Part shown: in pieces, positions 16,612-24,244 of the stretch
How positions within the stretch are numbered: position 1 is the stretch's first letter
Layout: the number at the start of each line of letters is the position of its first letter
Assembly: GCF_034541975.1 (NCBI RefSeq)
Contig: NZ_JAVYJM010000001.1
Source of the DNA: Dermacoccus abyssi
GTDB lineage: Bacteria; Actinomycetota; Actinomycetes; Actinomycetales; Dermatophilaceae
DNA length: 64,000 bases
Strand: one strand, 5' to 3'
The notes under the pieces: generated by a model
Told to the model about the DNA's origin: nothing
The model's input: only the letters and a program-made list of their open reading frames with translations
The model's database searches: none
Made by a program: the position numbers and the translations under genes

Positions 16612-17499
16612 ATGAAGGGCATCATTCTGGCCGGGGGCTCGGGCACACGGCTGCACCCCATCACTCGCGGCATCAGCAAGCAGCTCATGCCGGTCTACGA
16701 CAAGCCGATGATCTACTACCCGCTCTCGACGCTCATGATGGCGGGCATCCGCGACATCCTCGTCATCACGACGCCGCATGACGCGGAGCAGTTCCAGCGG
16801 CTCCTGGGTGACGGAACGACCTGGGGTATGAACATCCAGTACACGGTGCAGCCTTCGCCGGACGGGCTTGCGCAGGCATTCATCCTCGGTGAGGAATTTC
16901 TCGACGGTGACAGTGCCGGCCTCGTGCTCGGCGACAACATTTTCCACGGTGCGGGAATGGGGACGGCGCTCCAGCGCCGTATCCCCTCCGAGGGGGGCCT
17001 CATCTTCGCCTACCACGTGACCAACCCGACCGCCTATGGCGTTGTCGAATTTGACGAGTGCGGTACAGCGATCTCTCTCGAGGAAAAGCCGAAGGAGCCC
17101 AAGTCGGACTTCGCCGTCCCGGGCCTCTACTTTTACGACAACACAGTCGTCGAGCGCGCGAAGGCGCTGGAGCCCAGCCCGCGAGGAGAGCTCGAGATCA
17201 CGTCGCTCAACGAGGCCTATCTCGACGAGGGAACACTCACCGTCGAGGTGCTGCCGCGCGGTACGGCGTGGTTCGACACGGGTACGTTCGAGGGCCTCAT
17301 GACCGCCTCACAGTTCGTCTCCGTCGTGGAGCAGCAACAGGGCCTCAAGATCGGTTGCATCGAGGAGGTCGCCTGGCGCAACGGGTGGATCACCACCGAG
17401 CAGCTGCTCGATCTCGCCGCGCCCTTGGAGAAGAGCGGGTACGGCACGTACCTCACCCGTATCGCGTCCGACCCCCGACCCATGCCGAAGGTGTACTGA
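16612..17499 (+). CDS. rmlA: Glucose-1-phosphate thymidylyltransferase
   Basis: First step of the rhamnose pathway: dTTP plus glucose-1-phosphate to dTDP-glucose. The 295-residue product starts M-K-G-I-I-L-A-G-G-S-G-T-R-L-H-P, the family nucleotide-binding signature, and has S-K-Q-L-M-P-V-Y-D-K-P-M-I-Y-Y-P-L-S-T-L, L-G-D-N-I-F-H-G and F-D-T-G-T. The ATG at 16612 is chosen over 16600 because it gives the canonical N-terminus and is correctly spaced from the -10 box. It is followed after 3 bp by rmlC. Confidence 0.97.
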   Translation: MKGIILAGGSGTRLHPITRGISKQLMPVYDKPMIYYPLSTLMMAGIRDILVITTPHDAEQFQRLLGDGTTWGMNIQYTVQPSPDGLAQAFILGEEFLDGDSAGLVLGDNIFHGAGMGTALQRRIPSEGGLIFAYHVTNPTAYGVVEFDECGTAISLEEKPKEPKSDFAVPGLYFYDNTVVERAKALEPSPRGELEITSLNEAYLDEGTLTVEVLPRGTAWFDTGTFEGLMTASQFVSVVEQQQGLKIGCIEEVAWRNGWITTEQLLDLAAPLEKSGYGTYLTRIASDPRPMPKVY

Positions 17500-17502
17500 C
17501 CC

Positions 17503-18105
17503 GTGCAAATCACGCCGCTGCGAATCGAAGGCGCCTACCGCGTCGCTCCACGCCAGTTCCCCGATGACCGCGGTGTCTTCATGGAAGGCTTCCGCGGCGA
17601 CAAGCTAGCCGAACACATCGGCCACGAGATGCGCGTCGTGCAGACGAACATCTCCGTCTCCTCCCGCGGGGCGGTGCGTGGAATCCACTTCGCCGACGTT
17701 CCCCCGTCACAGGCCAAGTACGTCACTGCGGTGAGTGGCTCTTTCCTGGACTTCGTCGTGGACATCCGCGTCGGCTCACCGACGTTCGGTGAATGGGAGA
17801 GCGTGAGACTCGACACGGACTCCCGTGTGGCGGTGTACGTGAGCGAGGGCCTCGGGCACTGCCTCGTCGCCCTTGAAGACAACTCGACGGCCGTGTACCT
17901 GTGCTCGCAGCCGTACAACCCGACGGGGGAACACGGCATCAACCCGCTCGATCCCCGCGTGGGCCTCGACCTCCCTGCCGACCTGGAGCCGGTTGTCTCG
18001 GCCAAGGACGCCGCGGCGCCGAATCTCGAGGAAGCTGCTGCTCAGGGCCTGCTCCCGAACTATGACGATTGCCTCGCGTTCGCGGAAAGCCTGCGCCGCG
18101 CTTGA
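17503..18105 (+). CDS. rmlC: dTDP-4-dehydrorhamnose 3,5-epimerase
   Basis: Third step of dTDP-L-rhamnose synthesis: double epimerisation at C3 and C5. The 200-residue cupin-fold protein has P-D-D-R-G-V-F-M-E near the N-terminus, N-I-S-V-S-S-R-G-A-V-R-G-I-H-F with the catalytic His, V-V-D-I-R-V-G-S-P-T-F-G and G-L-G-H-C-L-V. It starts at the GTG 3 bp after the rmlA stop. With rmlA, rmlB and rmlD the set is complete, so rhamnose is very probably a component of the encoded polysaccharide or cell wall. Confidence 0.95.
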   Translation: MQITPLRIEGAYRVAPRQFPDDRGVFMEGFRGDKLAEHIGHEMRVVQTNISVSSRGAVRGIHFADVPPSQAKYVTAVSGSFLDFVVDIRVGSPTFGEWESVRLDTDSRVAVYVSEGLGHCLVALEDNSTAVYLCSQPYNPTGEHGINPLDPRVGLDLPADLEPVVSAKDAAAPNLEEAAAQGLLPNYDDCLAFAESLRRA

Positions 18106-18175
18106 GACCGTTGGTTTCGGAGTGGTTCGACGACGCCTAAACTGGACTCTCCCGTACGTCAGACCGGAAGGCACC

Positions 18176-19231
18176 ATGGCGATCCTCATCACCGGAGGCA
18201 CCGGTTTCATCGGGCAGTACCTCGCTCGGGCGCTCACCCCTGAGCATGACGTGGTTGCGCTCGATCTGCTCAGTGCACAGGTTCACGCGGACCCTGACGC
18301 GGCCGCGTCGCGCTTTCCCGGCGAAGTGATCCGCGCTGACGTGAGTGACCCGGATGCCTGGGGCCGGCTCGATCGCCCCGAGGCGGTCGTGCATCTCGCC
18401 GCTGAGACCGGTACCGGCCAGTCGATGTACGAGCAGGATCGTTACCGGCTCGTCAACGTCGAAGGCACCCGACGCGCAGCGGAGGCCGCGCGCGCCTGGG
18501 GCGTGCCCCTCGTTGCGATGTCCTCGCGAGCTGTCTACGGCAACGGACGCTTCTCCTGCCCGGAACACGGCGACTCCTATGCCGAGCCGTGTTGTGCGAA
18601 GGCGGTGCCGGCCGCGTCGCGTGAAAGCGACCCGCACCGCCCCGTCTCCGTCTACGGCGAGACGAAGTCGCTCGGCGAGCAGCTTCTCGGCGAGTACGCC
18701 CGCGAGATTCCTGTGGACGTCGTTCGCCCGCAGAACGTCGTGGGCTTCGGCCAGGCGCTGCACAACCCCTACACGGGGGTGCTCGCGGCCTTTCTCGCCC
18801 GGCTGCGAGAGGGGCGGCCCCTCTCGGTGTACGGCGACGGAACGGCGACACGTGACTTCGTGCACGTGAGCGACGTCGCAGCGCTCATCGCCTGGCTGGT
18901 CGAACATCCGACCGCGCCTGGCACGCCGCGCGTGCTGAACTCCGGCACGGGAGAACGGATGACCCTCACCCACCTGGCAGAGACGGCACGGCGTGCAGCG
19001 CCTCTGGAGAGTCCGCCTCCGGAACATGTGGACGTCCACCGCGCAGGAGACATCGACCACGCTGTCGCTGACCTCACGGCGCTGCGTTCCTCGGGTGCGC
19101 CCTTACCCTTCCTCTCGAGTGAGGACGCTGTCACCGACTTCATCACTCGTTCGTGGGAGGTGCCGGGGGCAGACTCGAGCGCCTGGGATTCTGCTCTCGA
19201 CGAGCTCGGCCGCCGCGGCCTCACCTCTTGA
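18176..19231 (+). CDS. NAD-dependent sugar epimerase/dehydratase (extended SDR)
   Basis: A 351-residue extended SDR likely to epimerise or otherwise modify a nucleotide sugar for the operon that follows. It has I-T-G-G-T-G-F-I-G-Q-Y for NAD, S-S-R-A-V-Y-G as the Ser region, and S-V-Y-G-E-T-K-S-L-G as Y-x3-K, plus R-P-Q-N-V-V-G-F-G-Q and T-R-D-F-V-H-V-S-D-V. The pattern fits UDP-glucose 4-epimerase-like or GDP-sugar-modifying enzymes; the substrate is not determined. An insertion with two adjacent Cys (E-P-C-C-A-K) lies between the Ser and Tyr motifs, as in a subgroup of WbiB-like SDRs. The ATG at 18176 has GGAAGG upstream. It is the first gene of a tightly packed plus-strand operon to 25107. 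Confidence 0.88.
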   Translation: MAILITGGTGFIGQYLARALTPEHDVVALDLLSAQVHADPDAAASRFPGEVIRADVSDPDAWGRLDRPEAVVHLAAETGTGQSMYEQDRYRLVNVEGTRRAAEAARAWGVPLVAMSSRAVYGNGRFSCPEHGDSYAEPCCAKAVPAASRESDPHRPVSVYGETKSLGEQLLGEYAREIPVDVVRPQNVVGFGQALHNPYTGVLAAFLARLREGRPLSVYGDGTATRDFVHVSDVAALIAWLVEHPTAPGTPRVLNSGTGERMTLTHLAETARRAAPLESPPPEHVDVHRAGDIDHAVADLTALRSSGAPLPFLSSEDAVTDFITRSWEVPGADSSAWDSALDELGRRGLTS

Positions 19232-19242
19232 GCTGGACCGGC

Positions 19243-20151
19243 ATGGTTCAGATAGGTCACGGCAAGGGCGCAGAGGCCTCGGGCGCAGCAGTCGACGTGC
19301 CTGATCGGGTGCGCCTCGAGCTGCTGCACGGCTACGTCCAACTCGTGGCGCAGGAGTGCGGTGTCCGCGTGCTGCACCTCAAGGGCGCAGCGGTGCACGA
19401 GGGTCTTCGGCGTGGGCACGGAACGAGCTTCGACGTCGACGTCCTCGTTCATCCGGACGACGTGGCTCCGTTCCTCAACGCCCTTTCCACCCTGGGGTGG
19501 GAGAGGCTGACCGGTTTCGAGGAGGGCTCGGCGTTCGGGCACGCCACCAACATGCGCCACGAACTGGGGCTCATCGACCTGCACCGGCATTGGCCTGGTT
19601 TCGAGGTGTCGCCTGTCGAAGCCTTCGAAACCCTCTGGAGTCGGCACGAGGAGATGTCGATCGCCGAGGTTCCGTGTCCGGTGCCCTCCTTGGACGATCA
19701 GCGACTCATTCTCCTTCTTCACCACGCACGCAGCGGGTCTGGTTCGACACGTGACCTCGAGGCGGGTTGGGCCGACTCCGACGAGGCCACCCGTCGTCGT
19801 ATCCGTGACCTCGCGAAGCAATTCGACGCTGAGCTCGCGCTCGCGGCTGCCCTGGGCCAGCTCGAGAACTTCCGCAGCCGACCAGGGTACGCACTGTGGC
19901 GCTACTTCGTCCGTGGCGAGCAGAGCCGCTGGGAGGAGTGGTGGGGCCGCTACGAAGCAGCCACAGGAGTGCGTGCCAAGATGCTCGTTCTTCGGGGTCT
20001 CGTCTCCGTCAACGCAGACCTGCTGCGCTTCGATCTGGGGCACGAACCGACGACCCGTGAGTACGCCCACGCCTACCGCCTCCGTCTGCGCACAGCCGTC
20101 GGCGACCTCGTCAGCTCCGCGCGACGACGACGCAAGCAGGGGCAACAATGA
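19243..20151 (+). CDS. Nucleotidyltransferase-family protein (PF14907-like)
   Basis: A 302-residue protein of the poorly understood nucleotidyltransferase group often named NTP_transf_5. Residues 24-75 show the family core: V-L-H-L-K-G-A-A-V, then R-R-G-H-G-T-S-F-D-V-D-V-L-V-H, with the Asp pair expected to bind metal. The C-terminal half is helical and basic (R-R-R-R-K-Q near the end). The ATG at 19243 is used; a TTG at 19228 that overlaps the upstream stop as TTGA is an equally coupled alternative. Its stop overlaps the start of a PqqD-like gene. This nucleotidyltransferase-PqqD pairing is known from exopolysaccharide loci and some peptide-modification loci, but its reaction is not established. 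No HprK-like kinase or precursor peptide is visible nearby. Confidence 0.75.
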   Translation: MVQIGHGKGAEASGAAVDVPDRVRLELLHGYVQLVAQECGVRVLHLKGAAVHEGLRRGHGTSFDVDVLVHPDDVAPFLNALSTLGWERLTGFEEGSAFGHATNMRHELGLIDLHRHWPGFEVSPVEAFETLWSRHEEMSIAEVPCPVPSLDDQRLILLLHHARSGSGSTRDLEAGWADSDEATRRRIRDLAKQFDAELALAAALGQLENFRSRPGYALWRYFVRGEQSRWEEWWGRYEAATGVRAKMLVLRGLVSVNADLLRFDLGHEPTTREYAHAYRLRLRTAVGDLVSSARRRRKQGQQ

Positions 20152-20420
20152 CCTGGCGAATCCCTGGTGACGTCGCCGTCACCTACGACGAAACCCACGA
20201 TCGCTTCTGGGCCCTTCGCGTCGGAAGCCGCGAGCCGCACGGCCTGTCCGTCCACGGCTACGTCATCTGGCAGGCAGCCGATGGGGCGGCCTCGACGGAG
20301 CAGGTCGCGGACCGCATCGCAGGAGAACACGAAGTCGATGTCACCGCTGTCTGGTGCGATGTCGAGGCCTTCGTGCCGCATCTGCTCGATGTCCGCCTTC
20401 TCGACGAGGTGACGGCATGA
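20148..20420 (+). CDS. PqqD-like small protein
   Basis: A 90-residue protein with the PqqD fold pattern: a strand-rich N-terminus followed by Y-V-I-W-Q-A-A-D-G-A-A-S-T-E-Q-V-A-D-R-I-A-G-E-H, the winged-helix segment that in PqqD-type domains holds precursor peptides, and then D-V-E-A-F-V-P-H-L-L-D-V-R-L-L. In peptide-modification systems PqqD hands the peptide to a tailoring enzyme; here there is no radical SAM enzyme or obvious peptide substrate, only the nucleotidyltransferase just upstream (ATGA overlap) and a polymerase just downstream (ATGA overlap). It probably works with one of these. Confidence 0.72.
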   Translation: MTWRIPGDVAVTYDETHDRFWALRVGSREPHGLSVHGYVIWQAADGAASTEQVADRIAGEHEVDVTAVWCDVEAFVPHLLDVRLLDEVTA

Positions 20421-21799
20421 CCCGTTTCGAGCAGGAGTCTGCGTGGGGCCGCCTTCTCTCAGACGGAGGCGGTGCGAACGTCCGCGGCGGCGTCAGGGGT
20501 GATAGCCCAGGCGTGCGCGACCCAGCAGAGCCGGGCGCGATGGAGGAGCACAGGTCCGTCCACGACGCCCCATCCGGTGCCCTCGAGCGGCGTCTCCTGG
20601 CCGTCGGGCACAGCGTGCGCACCTTCGCCGGCCCCATCGTGCTGCTCGACTGCCTTCTCGGGTTCCTCTTCATGTGGGCGGGCTACCCGATCACCGCGAC
20701 GCTGCCGGGCGGTGTGGCCGCGGCGGTGGCGGTCATCGCCGTGGGTGTCTTTCGGCCCTCGACGCTGAAGGTGAAATGGGGCAGCCTGCTCTTTCTCCTC
20801 GGCATGGCGCTGCTCGTGTTCCTCGTGGTCGTGTCGATGCTCAACGGCCAGCCCTGGACGCAGCGCATCGGCAAGTTCGCCCTGCTTCTGCTCCTGTGCT
20901 CCGTGTTGGCCACGGGGCGCATCAACGTGCGCTCGCTCGTCATCGGCGGGTGCCTGGGTGCCGTGGTCAACGTTCCGCTCTTCTACGCCGGCCTCACATC
21001 GAACAACTACCCTCCGTACCTCACCGGCTTCTACGGCGACAAGAACGTGGCGGGCCTTTACTACGCGGCCTGGGGCGTGTTGGGGCTCATGGCCTTCCGG
21101 GGGCGCGTCCTCAGCGTGTTGTGGGTACTCACGTCCTTCGGGTTGCTCTTCGCGACCGGCTCGCGCACGTCGCTCGCCGCGTACATCGGCGCCCTCGCGT
21201 GGCTGGCTTTTCGAAACCGTGTCGGTGTCAGCTATCGCCTCGTCTACGCAGCGATCGGCTTGAGCACCCTTATGTGGGCCGTGAACAACCTGGCCGAGTC
21301 GGAGGTGTTCGGTGATCGCACGGGAAGTGACTGGTATCGCGAACAGGTCGAATTGGCGATGCAGGCAAAGGCTGACATCACTCCCTGGTACGGACTTGGG
21401 CTCAACGAGGGCCAGGTCGTCATCGGAACACGACCGCAGTGGTTCCACGATTCGTACGTGCAGGCGTTCGTCGAGGGTGGCTATCCGAACCTGTGGATCG
21501 TCACGGGGGCGTTCCTCCTGCTCGGCGTCGGGCTCCTCGATCGTCGCCTGCACATCAGTCGCGAGTTGCTCGTCGCCGAGGGCGCGACGATCGCCATGAT
21601 GGTCTGCGCGTGGAAGCTCGGTGAGACCCTCATGACGCCTGCTGCCTTCCTCATCCTCGGCATCGCCGTCGCGTACCGCCTCGGCACACCGATCGAGCGT
21701 GACGACGTGTGGGCCTGGCAGCATCTCGAGTTCGTCGATCCGGAGCAGACCTCACCCAAGAAGCACCAGCCGTCACCGAGCCGAGGAGCCACACTGTGA
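20417..21799 (+). CDS. O-antigen ligase/polymerase-like membrane protein (second copy)
   Basis: A 460-residue multi-pass membrane protein. After a hydrophilic N-terminal 75 residues it has about ten membrane segments, the family loop with Y-G-D-K-N-V-A-G-L-Y-Y-A-A-W-G, the G-S-R-T-S-L-A-A-Y segment, and an extracytoplasmic loop with I-T-P-W-Y-G-L-G-L-N-E and H-D-S-Y-V-Q-A-F-V-E-G-G-Y, typical of the O-antigen ligase domain. It should polymerise or ligate repeats made by this operon and is distinct from the polymerase at 736-2127. The ATG at 20417 overlaps the PqqD-like stop; the frame is open further upstream inside that gene. The last 25 residues are hydrophilic. Confidence 0.8.
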   Translation: MTRFEQESAWGRLLSDGGGANVRGGVRGDSPGVRDPAEPGAMEEHRSVHDAPSGALERRLLAVGHSVRTFAGPIVLLDCLLGFLFMWAGYPITATLPGGVAAAVAVIAVGVFRPSTLKVKWGSLLFLLGMALLVFLVVVSMLNGQPWTQRIGKFALLLLLCSVLATGRINVRSLVIGGCLGAVVNVPLFYAGLTSNNYPPYLTGFYGDKNVAGLYYAAWGVLGLMAFRGRVLSVLWVLTSFGLLFATGSRTSLAAYIGALAWLAFRNRVGVSYRLVYAAIGLSTLMWAVNNLAESEVFGDRTGSDWYREQVELAMQAKADITPWYGLGLNEGQVVIGTRPQWFHDSYVQAFVEGGYPNLWIVTGAFLLLGVGLLDRRLHISRELLVAEGATIAMMVCAWKLGETLMTPAAFLILGIAVAYRLGTPIERDDVWAWQHLEFVDPEQTSPKKHQPSPSRGATL

Positions 21800-22698
21800 G
21801 ACCGGCGCTCAGCATCGTCGTGCCGCACTACGGCGCCCCGGAACCGACGCGTGATCTCCTCGCGCAGCTCGCCGCACAGCGTTACGAAGGAGCCGTTCAG
21901 GTGATCGTCAGTGATGACGCGTCCCCTGAGCCCTTCACAGCCGACGGGTGCGACGTCGTTCGTCGCGACCGCAACGGGGGTTTCGGCTCGGCGGTCAACT
22001 CCGGCGTCGCGGTTGCCGAGCACGATCTCCTGCTCGTACTCAACAGCGACATCACGGTCGAGCAGAGCTTCCTCGCCGAGCTGGTCGACGGCGCGGAGCC
22101 ATGGATGCCGGCCGTCGTCGCCACCCGCGTGGAGGAGCCGTTCGGTTCGCGCTGCGTTGGACGGCTCTGGCCGCGCGCACGCCACGTCGTCCTCGAGAAC
22201 CTCGAGCCGCTTGCGCGCTTCCACGGTCGGCCGTGGTTCGAGAAGCAACTCGGTAACGACCTCAGTTCGTGGGACGCGCCAGTGGCCATGCCGACGGACT
22301 GGGCAACGGGCATTTGCCTGTTCATGCCGGCGGATGCCTTCCGCGCAGTCGGTGGCTTCGACGAGGACTTCTTCATGAACTGTGAAGAAGTCGACCTCCA
22401 GCGCCGCCTGCATCGTCGCGGCCTCCCAACCGTCATTCTGCCCGCCCCACTCATTCGCCACATCGGTGGCGGATCGTCCGATTCTGCTCGGCGCTCGCAG
22501 TGGCTCATGGACGCGCGTCTGCGCTACCACGAGAAGTGGCACGGCGGGCCCGGCCTCGCCCTCGGGCTCGGCTCCGCGGCCGTGGTCAACCTTGCGTGGA
22601 ACTCGGCGCGTGCGCTCGCTGGGCGCCACGTGGACGCCCGCGGCGGCTACGAGCGTCAGATCTCTCTTGTCCGTCATGCCTGGAGGAACCGTCGATGA
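21796..22698 (+). CDS. Family 2 glycosyltransferase (rhamnosyltransferase-like)
   Basis: A 300-residue GT-A enzyme with L-S-I-V-V-P-H-Y-G-A-P at the start, I-V-S-D-D-A-S-P for nucleotide binding, N-G-G-F-G-S-A-V-N-S-G and L-L-V-L-N-S-D-I-T for donor and metal, and G-G-F-D-E-D-F-F-M-N-C-E-E-V-D-L-Q-R-R on the acceptor side. This set is typical of bacterial rhamnosyltransferases, and dTDP-rhamnose is made from the adjoining genes, but donor use is an inference. The GTG at 21796 overlaps the polymerase stop as GTGA and has GAGGAG at good spacing. The next gene overlaps by ATGA. Confidence 0.88.
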   Translation: MRPALSIVVPHYGAPEPTRDLLAQLAAQRYEGAVQVIVSDDASPEPFTADGCDVVRRDRNGGFGSAVNSGVAVAEHDLLLVLNSDITVEQSFLAELVDGAEPWMPAVVATRVEEPFGSRCVGRLWPRARHVVLENLEPLARFHGRPWFEKQLGNDLSSWDAPVAMPTDWATGICLFMPADAFRAVGGFDEDFFMNCEEVDLQRRLHRRGLPTVILPAPLIRHIGGGSSDSARRSQWLMDARLRYHEKWHGGPGLALGLGSAAVVNLAWNSARALAGRHVDARGGYERQISLVRHAWRNRR

Positions 22699-23240
22699 AC
22701 GTGGCACAACTTCTCGTGGAGAAGGGCGCCGGCCTGCGCTATCGCCGGGCCCAACTCCGGGCACCGATTCTGCGTCGAGCATTCGGCGGGCTCGGTGCGG
22801 GGAGCGTGATCATGGCACCCCTGTATCTCCGGGGCGTTGATCGCATCCACCTCGGCGACGGCGTGCTGGTGCGTGACGGTGCGTGGCTTGCCACGGAGAA
22901 CGAGGTCTCGTCCTTGCGGATCGGAGACGACACTTACATCGGACACCGCGCACACCTGCATTCGATCGACCCCGTGGTCATCGGACGCGGCTGCGTCTTC
23001 GCCGACAACGTCATGGTCTCGACGACCGACCACGACCGCCGCGACCGACACCAGGTTCACGGGACGGGACCGATCACCATTGGTGACGACGTGTTCCTGG
23101 GCCAGAACGTCGTCGTGCTGGGCGGTGTCTCGATCGGGGACGGGGCCACGGTCGCCGCTGGTGCCGTGGTGATTAGTGACGTTGCTGCGGGCGCTGTTGT
23201 CGGGGGAGTGCCCGCGCGTGAATTGGGAGTGACCGCATGA
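22695..23240 (+). CDS. Left-handed beta-helix acyltransferase (WcaF/maltose-acetyltransferase-like)
   Basis: A 181-residue hexapeptide-repeat acyltransferase expected to O-acetylate (or similarly acylate) a sugar of the repeat unit using an acyl-CoA. The hexapeptide rungs run from about residue 50 to 170 (I-H-L-G-D-G, L-R-I-G-D-D, V-V-I-G-R-G, I-T-I-G-D-D-V-F-L-G, V-S-I-G-D-G-A-T-V-A-A-G-A-V-V). The catalytic His is probably in the S-T-T-D-H-D segment. This is not the PglD type expected to complete the diamino-sugar pathway, since it lacks the N-terminal Rossmann-like domain. ATGA overlaps link it to both neighbours. Confidence 0.88.
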   Translation: MNVAQLLVEKGAGLRYRRAQLRAPILRRAFGGLGAGSVIMAPLYLRGVDRIHLGDGVLVRDGAWLATENEVSSLRIGDDTYIGHRAHLHSIDPVVIGRGCVFADNVMVSTTDHDRRDRHQVHGTGPITIGDDVFLGQNVVVLGGVSIGDGATVAAGAVVISDVAAGAVVGGVPARELGVTA

Positions 23241-24244
23241 CGCGGCGAATGCTCATCGTGTCGCCGAGCTTCCACGGCTACCACGCAGCGATCGCGCGAG
23301 CGTTCGAGAAGCTCGGTTACGACGCCGTGACGTACTGCTACGACGCGGTTGACTCGACGGCCGAGAAGGTCTGGAACAAGCTGCGCTACGAGCTGCCGAC
23401 CAAGCTCGTCGGGGGCGACGCGCACCAATCCGCGGACACCTCTTCACGGCGGGCGGCCGAGCGCGTCCGCGACGTGGCGCCGGACGTCGTCCTCGTCGTT
23501 CGCGGCGACACGCTCACGGAGGAGTTCTGGCAGGTCGCGTCCGCAGGTGGGCGACCCGTGGTCGTGTGGATGTACGACGAGATGCGGAGGACGGCGTTCG
23601 ACGCTTCGCTCGTTTCGAAGTACGCGCGCATCGCGAGCTACAGCCCACTCGACGTGCAGGCTTTGGTGGCCGAGGGGATCGAGGCACTCCACGTTCCGCT
23701 CGGCTATGACGACACGGCCGAGCCCAGTGCGAGCACCGAGGGAATCGGTGTCGTGAGCTTTCTCGGCGCGCCATCTCCCAAGCGTCACGGCGCGCTTCTT
23801 GCCCTGCACGAGGCAGGAATCCCGGTGCGTGCGTGGGGACGCGGGTGGTCGGACCATCCCTTCGATCGTGCTCGTACGTGGCGCCTTTCCTCCAGTGGTT
23901 TGCCGAACGGTCGTGACACGCCGGGACCCGTCGCACACGCGATCATGCGGAACTCGATTGCCACGCTCAACATTCACGGCGACCAGGACGGATTCACGAT
24001 GCGCACGTTCGAGGCTGCCGGCAGCGGCGGCGTGCAGCTCGTGGACCGAGCCGACGTCAGCGAGGTTTACGTTACTGGTGAGGAAGTGTTGGTGTTCGAG
24101 AACGCCGAGGAACTCGTTGAGATCGCCCGCCGAGTGGAGGCAAGACCGGAAGGCTTCGTTGCATTGAGGGAAGCGGCACGTCGTCGCACCCTCGCCGAGC
24201 ACACCCTTCGGCACCGTGCGCAGCAGCTGGAAGGGCTGTGGTGA
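23237..24244 (+). CDS. CgeB-like glycosyltransferase (GT-B)
   Basis: A 335-residue GT-B-type transferase. The N-terminus M-L-I-V-S-P-S-F-H-G-Y-H-A-A-I-A-R-A-F is followed by V-L-V-V-R-G-D, V-V-V-W-M-Y-D-E-M-R-R, then a C-terminal nucleotide-binding half with V-S-F-L-G-A-P-S-P-K-R and the conserved N-S-I-A-T-L-N-I-H-G-D-Q-D-G-F-T-M-R-T-F-E (the CgeB/PF13524 signature), ending G-S-G-G-V-Q-L. Members add sugars to spore coat, capsule or glycoprotein glycans. Donor and linkage are unknown. It overlaps the acyltransferase and the GT11-like gene by 4 bp each. Confidence 0.8.
   Translation: MTRRMLIVSPSFHGYHAAIARAFEKLGYDAVTYCYDAVDSTAEKVWNKLRYELPTKLVGGDAHQSADTSSRRAAERVRDVAPDVVLVVRGDTLTEEFWQVASAGGRPVVVWMYDEMRRTAFDASLVSKYARIASYSPLDVQALVAEGIEALHVPLGYDDTAEPSASTEGIGVVSFLGAPSPKRHGALLALHEAGIPVRAWGRGWSDHPFDRARTWRLSSSGLPNGRDTPGPVAHAIMRNSIATLNIHGDQDGFTMRTFEAAGSGGVQLVDRADVSEVYVTGEEVLVFENAEELVEIARRVEARPEGFVALREAARRRTLAEHTLRHRAQQLEGLW

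Noticed and set aside
22695..23240. Calling the acyltransferase the missing PglD
   Set aside because: PglD-type enzymes have an N-terminal Rossmann-like substrate domain before the beta-helix; this protein has only a short helical start and the WcaF-like pattern.
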